From Comamonadaceae bacterium (GTDB lineage: Bacteria > Pseudomonadota > Gammaproteobacteria > Burkholderiales > Burkholderiaceae), in the NCBI GenBank assembly GCA_947377705.1, contig CANCGU010000041.1, positions 1 through 15,065 on the forward strand: DNA of 15,065 nt, given 5' to 3'. This document shows, one piece after another, positions 7,221-14,856 of this stretch. Positions within the stretch are counted from its first letter, which is position 1. Each line of letters starts with the position of its first letter. A program made the translations under genes and the position numbers. The notes under the pieces are model-generated. The model did no database searches and was not told where the DNA came from. It worked only from the letters and a program-made list of their open reading frames with translations.

Positions 7221-8159
7221 TTAACGCTTGAGTAAACCAGCTTGCTGCACGGCGGCACGCAAGGCTTCCATTTCTTTGGCGTTGGGCGCCTCGGTGGGCG
7301 GGCGAACGGTGGGCGCATCCAGTACGCCTGCCAAATACATGCCGCCTTTCATGCGTGCATGCGCCTCACCTGTGGGCTCGCCACCGCCGTAAACGGCATC
7401 TTTGAGTGGTGTGATGAGGGCTTGAATGGCGATGGCTTTGTTCAAATCGCCCGCTTTGACCGCATTCCACAAATCGATGATGAGTTGTGGAATGAAGGTC
7501 GCAAAACCCACCAATGCACCGTCAACACCTTGCACCATAGAGGCCAACAGGTATTCATCGTGGCAGGTCAGAATGGACTTGGAGGCATCGGCTTCGCGAA
7601 TGGCTTGGATGTCTCGTGCGTATTTGTTCATGTCGCGCTGGCCCACTTTGAAGGCTTGGACATAGGGCAGTCGTGCCAGATCAGCCAGCAGCTGTGATGA
7701 GTAGGAGGCACGGGTCCACGCTGGATAAACGTGGCAAACCAAATCGAGGTCTGGTGCAGCTTGGTGGATGGCCTCAAAGTATTCGAGTGCGTGCTTGGGC
7801 GTGAAGCCGAAACGCAACCAATGGTGTGGTGGCATGACATCTAAGGCCACAGCCCCAGCTGCTTTGGCGGCGCGTGCGTGTTCAGCAGCATCGGCCAAGC
7901 CTTCGCAAACAATGGATGAAATGACGGGCATGCGACCCTTCAATTCGTCTGCGACGATGCGCGTGACCTCGGCCCGCTCAGAGGGGGTGAGTGAGAAGAC
8001 TTCCCCTGTATGGCCGTTGGTCATGATGGCCACAACACCATCATGGGTGGCGAGCCATGACGCCAACTTGCGCAGCGCAGGTTCATCAATGCGGTGGTCA
8101 GGCGTGAATGGGCATGAAATGGCTGGGATGATTCCGCGGTAATTTTTGATAGCAGGCAT
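7221..8159 (-). CDS. DapA/NAL-superfamily lyase with altered active site
   Basis: A 312-residue class I pyruvate-type aldolase (TIM barrel) of the dihydrodipicolinate synthase / N-acetylneuraminate lyase superfamily. The Schiff-base lysine is Lys171 (VQAFKVG). Set against E. coli DapA from memory, the spacing from Tyr133 to Lys161 (28 residues) is matched without gaps by His143 to Lys171, so Tyr133 is replaced by His143 (CHVYP) and the carboxylate-binding Arg138 by Trp148. Thr44 of GTTGE is His50 (GHTGE), and the YY pair holding Tyr107 aligns with HH (112-113, PPHHW). It is therefore unlikely to make dihydrodipicolinate. It is the first gene of the operon that ends in the tarD-like gene and has a good ribosome site, AAGGA (8167-8171). 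It may cleave or dehydrate a 2-keto-acid; the substrate is unknown. Confidence 0.9.
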   Translation of the reverse strand: MPAIKNYRGIIPAISCPFTPDHRIDEPALRKLASWLATHDGVVAIMTNGHTGEVFSLTPSERAEVTRIVADELKGRMPVISSIVCEGLADAAEHARAAKAAGAVALDVMPPHHWLRFGFTPKHALEYFEAIHQAAPDLDLVCHVYPAWTRASYSSQLLADLARLPYVQAFKVGQRDMNKYARDIQAIREADASKSILTCHDEYLLASMVQGVDGALVGFATFIPQLIIDLWNAVKAGDLNKAIAIQALITPLKDAVYGGGEPTGEAHARMKGGMYLAGVLDAPTVRPPTEAPNAKEMEALRAAVQQAGLLKR

Positions 8160-8260
8160 GGGTTTTTCCTTGGGTGAGCAAAATAGGGATGTCGCAATGA
8201 TTCCTTTTCGTCTGTATGACGTCCAATACTAAAATTGCATAAAACTATCCAAAGTGAACG
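8160..8260. promoter_or_regulatory. Divergent control region with overlapping dyads
   Basis: This 101-bp gap separates the leftward catabolic operon from the rightward LysR gene and should hold both promoters and the LysR operator. Three overlapping inverted repeats are visible: CGTC-N5-GACG (8209-8221), GTAT-N8-ATAC (8214-8229) and CAAT-N6-ATTG (8224-8237). TAAAAT at 8230-8235 matches a -10 box for the LysR gene in five of six positions and would start RNA near 8242; no good -35 box is seen. The dyads overlap this -10, which would allow autoregulation. I did not find a convincing leftward promoter by eye. The operator assignment is inferred from position and symmetry only. Confidence 0.4.
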
Positions 8261-9199
8261 ATGGGCCCAGGAAACAGACCTTTAGACCTTGATTGGTTAG
8301 AGGATTTTTTAACGCTTGCTGAGACTGGTAACTTTTCCAGAGCCGCTGAAGTACGTGCCATTGCACAACCAGCGCTGAGCCGCCATATCCGTTCGCTTGA
8401 AGAATGGGTCGGTGTTGATCTGGTCGATCGCACCGCGCATCCCGTCGAATTAACGGCGGCAGGCAAGAAGTTTCAACCCCTGATTCAAGGCGCCCTGTCT
8501 GCTTTGGAAGCCGCACGAATCAAGGCGCGTGCCGCCCAAGATTTGGCTTCAGCGAGCCTGCGTTTTGCCAGTACGCATTCCCTGTCTATTTTGTTTTTTC
8601 CCAAATGGTTGGGCGTGCTTGAAACACGTTTGCGACTAGGCCCCATTCAGACGATGACCGATAACTCACACGCGTGTGAGGACTTGATGGTGCAGCGCCG
8701 GGTTCAATTTCTGCTTTCTTATGGCCATTCAGATGTATTGGGTAAGTTGGACGAGGGTCAGTACCCGATGGTCAAGCTTGGCGATGATGTGCTGTTGCCA
8801 GTGACCGCGGCCGATGCCTCTGGCGATTCGCTTTTCAAACTAGATGGGCCTGGCGTTTTACCAATTCTTGAATACAGCGAAGCTTCCGGTCTCGGGCGTG
8901 TGATGCGTGCCAAGCTCAAACACCTCTTTGTTGAAGGTGCGGCGTCGGCGTCTTTGCCTAATGTTTCGGTCATCTTTACGGCCCATAACGCGTTTTTGCT
9001 GAAAAGCATGGCGTTGGCGGGCCGAGGCATTGCATGGTTGCCTCAATCGTTGATCAAAGATGAGTTAGCCAGTGGCGCACTTCAATTGGCAGGTTCGTCC
9101 AAGTGGCATTTACCGCTGGAGATCAGGCTTTATCGCCAAAGTTCAGAAATGACACCTGCGGCCGAAAATTTGTGGCAAATCGTGAGTGGTCAAGCCTGA
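8261..9199 (+). CDS. LysR-type transcriptional regulator
   Basis: A 312-residue LysR-family protein. The N-terminal winged helix-turn-helix covers about residues 11-68, with FLTLAETGNFSRAAEV (16-31), QPALSRHIRSLEEWVG (36-51) and the family phrase VELTAAGKKF (62-71). A linker helix (about 72-95) leads to a type 2 periplasmic-binding-like effector domain (about 98-305). LysR proteins usually act as tetramers and control the gene transcribed away from them, here the lyase-Bug-SDR-tarD operon, with a pathway compound as inducer. The ATG at 8261 has no strong Shine-Dalgarno. The gene reads slightly more AT-rich than its neighbours by eye. Its stop is 20 bases before the globin gene, so the two may share a transcript. 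Confidence 0.92.
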   Translation: MGPGNRPLDLDWLEDFLTLAETGNFSRAAEVRAIAQPALSRHIRSLEEWVGVDLVDRTAHPVELTAAGKKFQPLIQGALSALEAARIKARAAQDLASASLRFASTHSLSILFFPKWLGVLETRLRLGPIQTMTDNSHACEDLMVQRRVQFLLSYGHSDVLGKLDEGQYPMVKLGDDVLLPVTAADASGDSLFKLDGPGVLPILEYSEASGLGRVMRAKLKHLFVEGAASASLPNVSVIFTAHNAFLLKSMALAGRGIAWLPQSLIKDELASGALQLAGSSKWHLPLEIRLYRQSSEMTPAAENLWQIVSGQA

Positions 9200-9219
9200 G
9201 TGCCGCGACAATCGAGCGC

Positions 9220-9624
9220 ATGCAAATCGAAGAAAAATCACCTTTTGATACGCCCTTTGAATGGATCGGGGGCGAAGAACGCGTACGCGTTTTGGTAGAG
9301 CGTTTTTATGATCTGATGGACTTAGAGCTTGCTTACCTAGATTTACGTGCTGCACACGGCCCCGAGTTGGCCAATGCGCGTGAGCGCTTGTTCATGTTCT
9401 TGTGCGGTTGGTTGGGTGGTCCGGACTATTACGTTGAAAAGCATGGCCACCCGCGCTTGCGCATGCGCCATATGCCTTTTGCCATTGGTATCAAAGAACG
9501 CGACCAATGGTTGGCTTGCATGGACCAAGCGATGGGTGAAACAGACGTACCTGAAGGTTTGCGCACGCGTTTGAAAAACAGTTTTTTTCAAACGGCCGAT
9601 TGGATGCGCAACAAAGGCGTTTAA
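9220..9624 (+). CDS. Group 2 truncated haemoglobin
   Basis: A 134-residue 2-over-2 globin of the group 2 (trHbO/YjbI-like) class. Signs are ERFYDLMD (27-34) with Tyr30 as the likely B10 tyrosine, FMFLCGWLGGPDYY (58-71), and the phrase HGHPRLRMRHMPF with His84 as the proximal F8 haem ligand. Trp97 lies 13 residues after it, which matches the G8 tryptophan spacing in Mycobacterium tuberculosis trHbO. Such globins bind O2, NO or peroxide with high affinity and are linked to stress protection rather than oxygen transport. The frame is open further upstream, inside the LysR gene, but the ATG at 9220 gives the family start; no strong Shine-Dalgarno is seen. It probably follows the LysR gene by read-through. 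Confidence 0.9.
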   Translation: MQIEEKSPFDTPFEWIGGEERVRVLVERFYDLMDLELAYLDLRAAHGPELANARERLFMFLCGWLGGPDYYVEKHGHPRLRMRHMPFAIGIKERDQWLACMDQAMGETDVPEGLRTRLKNSFFQTADWMRNKGV

Positions 9625-9626
9625 AC

Positions 9627-9672
9627 CCTTGGTGAAGTTAGACGTTGCTAGGTCCTAGCAACACCACCAAGG
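9627..9672. repeat. Nested inverted repeat at convergent gene ends
   Basis: The core is a perfect 19-nt palindrome, GTTGCTAGG-T-CCTAGCAAC (9644-9662). It is flanked by a second pair of arms, CCTTGGTG (9627-9634) and CACCAAGG (9665-9672). The structure begins 2 bases after the globin stop and covers the last codons of the Smr gene (Leu-Leu-Gly-Pro-Ser-Asn). Neither strand has a T-tract after it, so it is not a standard intrinsic terminator. It could stop or stabilise converging transcripts, or bind a dimeric protein. The core contains CTAG twice, a tetramer usually rare in proteobacteria. Confidence 0.7.
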
Positions 9673-10279
9673 CACCCGCACCCCCATCCGAAGGCTTGGC
9701 CTGTACAAAGGCCAACACCTCATTTTTTTGCACCAACCAGCGCTGAACCTTGCTTTTGAGCACCGGCTCTTTGCCGGGAGAGCCCAAGCCTTTGCCGTGG
9801 ACCACGCGCACACACCGCCAACCCATGCGTTTGGCGTCACGCACAAACTGCCCTAGGGCTTCGCGGGCCTCGTCGCTGCGCAGACCGTGCAGGTCGAGCT
9901 GGCCCTGCAGGCTCCATTCACCTTTGCGCAGTTTGTATGTCACATCGGTGCCGATGCCGGGGCGTCTGAAGCTCAGTTGGTCATCCACGTCGAGCAGGGT
10001 GCTCACATCGAATTCGTCGCTCATGCTTTCGAGCAAGGCAGCTTGGTCGTCTAGCGTTTGTCGCAGGGGGCGTGCCGCTGGGCGTTGTGGGGTGATGAGT
10101 ACGCGAGCTTTGGCAGCGATGGGTTTGACATTGCCCACCGCTTGGGTGAATAAGTTGCGCTCAGCCTCCGCGCGGCGTTCGGCTTCGCGGCGGGCTTCTT
10201 CGGCGGCAGCGGCTGCTAGGGCCGCGGCCGTCACTTGCTTGCGAATGGCGCTCAAGTCTTGCAGCGATTTGGCTTTCAT
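9638..10279 (-). CDS. Smr-domain protein
   Basis: A 213-residue protein with an Ala/Glu/Arg-rich N-terminal helix, probably coiled coil (about 17-45), a linker, and a C-terminal Smr (MutS2-related) domain (about 125-208). The domain hallmarks are LDLHG (128-132) and HGKG (161-164), followed by VLAFVQAKPSDGGAGALVVLL. Stand-alone proteins of this type in proteobacteria, such as E. coli SmrA and SmrB, are nucleases; SmrB cleaves mRNA at collided ribosomes. Which role applies here is not known. The frame is open to 10381, but a candidate promoter at 10361-10389 and the family N-terminus favour the ATG at 10279. The Shine-Dalgarno is weak. The gene converges on the globin gene with a 13-base gap. 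Confidence 0.88.
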   Translation of the reverse strand: MKAKSLQDLSAIRKQVTAAALAAAAAEEARREAERRAEAERNLFTQAVGNVKPIAAKARVLITPQRPAARPLRQTLDDQAALLESMSDEFDVSTLLDVDDQLSFRRPGIGTDVTYKLRKGEWSLQGQLDLHGLRSDEAREALGQFVRDAKRMGWRCVRVVHGKGLGSPGKEPVLKSKVQRWLVQKNEVLAFVQAKPSDGGAGALVVLLGPSNV

Positions 10280-10360
10280 GGCGTTTTTTTCTTGGTGTTG
10301 CCATTGATGGCTGGATTTAGATTTTGTATGCCATCGTACATACACATGAACCCTCCGCTG

Positions 10361-10389
10361 AGTATATTTTTGATCGTTCAACTTGTCGG
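10361..10389 (-). promoter_or_regulatory. Candidate promoter of the Smr gene
   Basis: On the minus strand CCGACA (10384-10389) and TATACT (10361-10366) are separated by exactly 17 bases, matching four of six and five of six sigma-70 consensus positions. Transcription would begin near 10354, giving a leader of about 75 bases. The rest of the 10280-10460 gap holds TGTATG-N8-CATACA (10325-10344) and the perfect palindrome CATCGCGATG (10419-10428), possible operators. No convincing rightward promoter for the DUF2789 gene was found. Confidence 0.45.
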
Positions 10390-10460
10390 AATGGCCTGAT
10401 CGAACGAAGATGCTTCTTCATCGCGATGATCTTGATTTTTGAAAATGGCAAGGAGTTCGT

Positions 10461-10712
10461 ATGGATAAAGTTTTTCACGGGTTTACTGAGTTATTTGCGC
10501 AGCTGGGTTTGCCCAATGACGCTGCGAATATTCGTCAATTCATCCAAACACATTCACCTTTGAATTCCTCCATTCGGCTCGAAGACGCGCAGTTCTGGAA
10601 TACGGCTCAGGCCGCGTTGTTGAAAGAGGAGTTGTTGGGAGACTCAGACTGGGCCGAAGTGATTGACCGGCTGAATCTGGCGCTGCGAGGGGCCATTGTT
10701 TCTGCCAAATAG
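10461..10712 (+). CDS. DUF2789 family small protein
   Basis: An 83-residue protein that I recognise as DUF2789, a family of small proteobacterial proteins of unknown function. The typical pattern is present: FTELFAQLGLPND near the N-terminus, FIQTHSPL (27-34), LEDAQFWNTAQAALLKEEL (40-58) and DWAEVIDRLNLALRG toward the end. It should be soluble and helical, with no signal peptide, cysteine or evident catalytic motif. AAGGAG (10450-10455) gives a strong ribosome site five bases before the ATG. It stands alone between the divergent Smr gene and the convergent radC, 11 bases from the latter. Confidence 0.82.
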   Translation: MDKVFHGFTELFAQLGLPNDAANIRQFIQTHSPLNSSIRLEDAQFWNTAQAALLKEELLGDSDWAEVIDRLNLALRGAIVSAK

Positions 10713-10717
10713 TGGCA
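10703..10717 (+). terminator. Weak hairpin at the DUF2789 stop
   Basis: TGCCA-AATAG-TGGCA spans the TAG stop and is followed by ATCCTTTT. A five-pair stem with a poor T-tract may act as a weak terminator for the DUF2789 transcript, which faces radC. Confidence 0.25.
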
Positions 10718-10723
10718 ATCCTT

Positions 10724-11401
10724 TTACAGCAAACCTTCTTCGGCCATTGACAAATACTTGCCCTGCGCCACGATGATGTGGTCGCGCACCGTCACATCAA
10801 TCAGGGCCAGCGCCTCTTGCAAGGTGCGGGTGAGTTTCATGTCGGCTTGTGAGGGCTTGACGGTGCCGCCTGGGTGGTTGTGCGCCAGCACCACGCCATC
10901 CGCGCCCAGGGCCAAGGCGGTTTTGGCTACTTCGCGTGGGTAGACCATGGTTTGCGACAGCGAGCCGCGAAACATGGGCTGGTATGACAGCAATCGGTTG
11001 TGGGCATCGAGAAACAAAACGGCAAAAACCTCGTGTTTGAGTTGCGCAAGTTCGAGTTGCAGGTATTGCTTGACCGCATTGGGGGAGTTCATCACCGCGG
11101 TTTCCGTGAGTTCTTGGGTCAAGGCTCGGCGTGCCATCTCTAGCACCGCCACCAGTTGCGAGCGTTTGGCGTCGCCCCCCATGCCTTTGAAGGTTTTGAG
11201 CTCCGAAGCACTGGCATGAATCAGGCCTGCAAAACCTTTGAAACGCTCTAGCAGCTCTTGCGCCATGACGAACACGCTTTTGCCTTTGATGCCGGTGCGT
11301 AGAAAGAGGGCCAGAAGCTCGGTGTCGGTCAGCGCTGAAGCCCCATGTTTGAGGAGCTTTTCGCGGGGACGCATTTCAAGGGGGAGTTGTTGAATCGACA
11401 T
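10724..11401 (-). CDS. radC: RadC family JAB/MPN-domain protein
   Basis: A 225-residue RadC protein. The N-terminal part, RPREKLLKHGASALTDTELLALFLRTG (11-37), has the usual RadC opening and a UPF0758-type helical region. The C-terminal JAB1/MPN domain (about 103-225) carries the zinc motif: Glu124 (KHEVFAVLFLD), His174-x-His176 (AHNHPGG) and Asp187 at the expected ten-residue distance. RadC was named for DNA repair, but its real biochemical role is uncertain. The reading frame allows starts at 11422 and 11413; the ATG at 11401 (MSIQQLPLEM) matches the family N-terminus. None of these has a strong Shine-Dalgarno. It is divergent from fkpB. Confidence 0.92.
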   Translation of the reverse strand: MSIQQLPLEMRPREKLLKHGASALTDTELLALFLRTGIKGKSVFVMAQELLERFKGFAGLIHASASELKTFKGMGGDAKRSQLVAVLEMARRALTQELTETAVMNSPNAVKQYLQLELAQLKHEVFAVLFLDAHNRLLSYQPMFRGSLSQTMVYPREVAKTALALGADGVVLAHNHPGGTVKPSQADMKLTRTLQEALALIDVTVRDHIIVAQGKYLSMAEEGLL

Positions 11402-11435
11402 CGTTTCGGGCATTCGGTCCATCTTGAGAGCTTTC

Positions 11436-11441
11436 TACAAT
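11436..11441 (+). promoter_or_regulatory. Candidate -10 box of the fkpB-ispH operon
   Basis: TACAAT matches the sigma-70 -10 consensus in five of six positions. RNA would begin near 11448, leaving a leader of about 18 bases before the fkpB ATG at 11466. No good -35 box lies at the right distance, so this is tentative. Confidence 0.35.
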
Positions 11442-11465
11442 AGTCGGTTCAACACAGAGAGTCCT

Positions 11466-11924
11466 ATGACTGCATCCAGCCCTCACCCTACCATCGGCCC
11501 TGCTTCTTTTTTAACGCTGCACTATCGGCTTTCGGGACCGCAAGGTGACGTCATTAACACGTTCAACGACAAGCCAGCCACGCTGTCGCTGGGCTCGGGC
11601 GAGTTGTCGCCCGCGTTGGAGCAGCGTTTGATGGGCTTGGAAGAGGGCGCACACACCACGTTTGAGTTGGCTGCGGGTTTGGCTTTTGGTGAGCGCAACC
11701 CCGAGATGCAGCAGTGGGTGAGCAAGAGCTTGCTCAAAGAATTCGGCGATCCCGATGAGCAATACAACGTGGGCGATGTGGTGCAGTTTCCTGCGCCCAA
11801 TGGCCAAGGCTCTTTCGCTGGCGCAGTGCAGCAAGTGACGGACGATTCGGTCTTGTTTGACTTCAACCACCCGCTGGCCAACCAGCCGGTGACGTTTGAA
11901 GTGCGTGTCATTGGCATTTTGTAA
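11466..11924 (+). CDS. fkpB: FKBP-type peptidyl-prolyl isomerase (SlpA/FkpB)
   Basis: A 152-residue cytoplasmic proline isomerase and chaperone of the SlpA branch; E. coli SlpA has about 149 residues. The FKBP core is split by the insert-in-flap domain (about 72-122) that binds unfolded clients. Recognisable stretches are LGSGELSPALEQRLMGLEEG (42-61), TTFELAAGLAFGERNPEMQQ (64-83), and DSVLFDFNHPLANQPVTFEV (127-146), which closely match the E. coli pattern DFNHPLAGQ. The frame is open to 11424, but the ATG at 11466 fits the family start. ispH follows after 6 bases; the fkpB-ispH pair is also conserved in E. coli, so they are surely one operon. Confidence 0.92.
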   Translation: MTASSPHPTIGPASFLTLHYRLSGPQGDVINTFNDKPATLSLGSGELSPALEQRLMGLEEGAHTTFELAAGLAFGERNPEMQQWVSKSLLKEFGDPDEQYNVGDVVQFPAPNGQGSFAGAVQQVTDDSVLFDFNHPLANQPVTFEVRVIGIL

Positions 11925-11930
11925 ACCAGC

Positions 11931-12854
11931 ATGAGTAACAACCTGCAAGAAATCGTCCTCGCTGCGCCCCGTGGGTTTTGCGCGGGCGTGGACCGTGCGA
12001 TCGACATCGTAGACCGTGCCCTCGAAAAGTTTGGCGCGCCCGTGTATGTGCGTCACGAAATCGTGCACAACACCTACGTGGTGGAAGATCTCAAGCGCCG
12101 GGGCGCCATCTTCATTGAAGATTTGGCGGATGTCCCTGCAGGCGCCACCTTGGTCTTCAGCGCCCATGGTGTCCCCAAATCAGTTGAGGCAGAGGCCGAG
12201 CGCCGTGGGTTCAACGTGTTTGACGCCACTTGCCCCTTGGTGACCAAGGTCCATGTTGAAGTGGCGAAGTTGCACAAAGAAGGTTTCGAATTCATCATGA
12301 TTGGTCACAAGGGCCACCCCGAAGTCGAAGGCACCATGGGCCAGTTGCTCGGGGGCATTTATTTGGTGGAAGACGTGGCCGATGTGGCCAAGGTCAACCC
12401 CAAACAAACCGACCGTTTGGCGGTGGTGACGCAAACCACGCTCAGCGTCGACGATGCTGCACACATCAGCGCAGCAGTCGTGGCGCGTTTCCCCAACATT
12501 CGCAAGCCCAAGATGCAAGACATTTGTTACGCCACTCAAAACCGCCAAGACGCGGTCAAGGTGCTGAGCAATGAGGTCGAGTTGGTCATTGTGGTGGGCA
12601 GCCCTACCAGCTCCAACAGCAACCGCTTGCGCGATGTCGCGCAGCGCTCGGGCGCCCAAAGCTACATGGTCGACAACGCCGACGAACTGAAAGAAGCATG
12701 GTTCACAGGCGTGACCCGTGTGGGCCTGACCGCCGGCGCCTCGGCTCCCGACATCTTGGTGCAACAAGTCATTGCCCGCATGCGCGCCTTGGGTGCCGTG
12801 TCTGTACGAACCCTCGATGGTGTTAAAGAAACCATCAAGTTTCCCTTGCCCAAG

Positions 12855-12866
<12 letters not shown>
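11931..12866 (+). CDS. ispH: 4-hydroxy-3-methylbut-2-enyl diphosphate reductase (IspH/LytB)
   Basis: The last enzyme of the MEP isoprenoid pathway: it reduces HMBPP to IPP and DMAPP with an oxygen-sensitive iron-sulfur cluster, in the cytoplasm. The protein has 311 residues, the usual size. The three cluster cysteines are visible as Cys17 ([12 protein letters not shown]), Cys101 ([12 protein letters not shown]) and Cys199 ([10 protein letters not shown]). Diphosphate-binding and catalytic residues are also present: His46 in VRHEIVHN, His79 in SAHGVP, and HPEVEGT (129-135) with the key glutamate. [10 protein letters not shown] and TAGASAPD near the C-terminus are typical. It lies 6 bases after fkpB and 15 bases before serS, so it is likely transcribed with both. 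Confidence 0.97.
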
Positions 12867-14201
<1,335 letters not shown>

Positions 14202-14204
<3 letters not shown>

Positions 14205-14232
14205 TACAGTTGGCAAAACTTTAAGGAACTGT
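14202..14232 (+). promoter_or_regulatory. Candidate extended -10 and hairpin before the lipoprotein gene
   Basis: TGATACAGT (14202-14210), which begins with the serS stop, resembles an extended -10 box and would start RNA near 14217. ACAGTT (14206-14211) and AACTGT (14227-14232) form a perfect inverted repeat with a 15-base loop that contains the AAGGA ribosome site. The promoter and hairpin readings exclude each other if RNA starts at 14217, because the left arm would not be transcribed. Confidence 0.3.
14223..14227 (+). promoter_or_regulatory. Ribosome binding site of the lipoprotein gene
   Basis: AAGGA lies 8 bases before the GTG at 14236 and fixes that non-ATG start; the resulting protein begins with a clean lipoprotein signal peptide. 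Confidence 0.65.
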
Positions 14233-14235
14233 GCT

Positions 14236-14715
14236 GTGAAATATTTAATCGTGTTGTTAACCACAGCGCTACTCACGGCTTGTGCAACACCGTCGAGCTC
14301 GGAACCCAATGCCGACAACAGTCAGCGTCCCAGCATGGAGCAGCTTGGTCGCATGCCTTTGCCGGTGGGCACCAAATTGCGCACAGCTGAGTCTTTGATT
14401 TTTGGCGTCGGTGAAGGTTGGTTAGGCCGCGCGGTGTTTGAATTGCCCAATGACGCGACCAGCAGTTACAACTTTTTTGCCGAGCAGCTGCCTCGTCAAG
14501 GCTGGACCATGATCGCCTCTGTGCGCGGCAAGAAAAGCTTATTAGTTCTCACACGCGCGGAACGTGCCGCCACGATTGAAATTGAAGACAGTGGTTTGTT
14601 TTCTGGCTCACTGGCTTCTATGACCATCAGTCCCGTCGGTAGTACGGGGGGCGCACCTGCGGGGCCGGGTGTGGTGGTGCAGCCTTTGGGTGGCGCTGGC
14701 GCACGTCGCCCCTGA
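14236..14715 (+). CDS. Small putative lipoprotein, function unknown
   Basis: A 159-residue protein starting at GTG. A short lipoprotein signal (KYLIVLLTTA, then lipobox LTAC) gives lipidated Cys16; residue +2 is Ala, which fits outer-membrane sorting by Lol. A disordered Ser/Pro/Asn linker (about 18-35) precedes a compact domain (about 40-133) that includes FGVGEGWLGRAVFELP (56-71), SSYNFFAEQLPRQGWTM (76-92), RGKKSLLVLTRAERAATIEI (97-116) and SGSLASMTISPV. The domain resembles small alpha/beta modules that bear one helix ending in a Gly-Trp turn, but I do not recognise a named family. The tail is rich in Gly, Pro and Ala. It sits between serS and tRNA-Ser and shares no evident function with them. 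Confidence 0.82.
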   Translation: MKYLIVLLTTALLTACATPSSSEPNADNSQRPSMEQLGRMPLPVGTKLRTAESLIFGVGEGWLGRAVFELPNDATSSYNFFAEQLPRQGWTMIASVRGKKSLLVLTRAERAATIEIEDSGLFSGSLASMTISPVGSTGGAPAGPGVVVQPLGGAGARRP

Positions 14716-14721
14716 TAGAAT
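14713..14721 (+). promoter_or_regulatory. Candidate extended -10 promoter of tRNA-Ser
   Basis: TGATAGAAT reads as TGn plus TAGAAT, five of six matches to the -10 consensus, and would start RNA about 22 bases before the tRNA. It uses the lipoprotein TGA stop as its TG element. No good -35 is present, as is common for extended -10 promoters. Confidence 0.45.
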
Positions 14722-14749
14722 TGCGGCTTCGACAAACGACACCGAATCA

Positions 14750-14839
14750 GGAGAAGTGGCAGAGTGGTCGAATGTACTTGACTCGAAATCAAGCGTAGGG
14801 GCGACCCTACCGAGGGTTCGAATCCCTCCTTCTCCGCCA
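14750..14839 (+). tRNA. tRNA-Ser (anticodon CGA)
   Basis: A complete 90-base class II tRNA that reads UCG codons. The acceptor stem GGAGAAG pairs with CTTCTCC, followed by discriminator G (14836) and an encoded CCA (14837-14839). The anticodon stem CTTGA/TCAAG encloses the loop CTCGAAA, giving anticodon CGA at 14784-14786. A long variable arm built on GTAGGG and CCCTAC marks it as a serine-type tRNA, and the T-arm is GAGGG-TTCGAAT-CCCTC. It is 34 bases after the lipoprotein stop and is followed by an intrinsic terminator. Confidence 0.97.
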
Positions 14840-14856
14840 AGCCTAATCAGCACCTT

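Noticed and set aside
10280..10381. N-terminal extension of the Smr protein
   Set aside because: It would run through a candidate promoter (10361-10389) and adds a basic, unconserved stretch.
14750..14839. tRNA-Ser 3' end as an integration (att) site for a mobile element
   Set aside because: No integrase or duplicated tRNA 3' end is visible; a normal terminator and a probable ClC gene follow.
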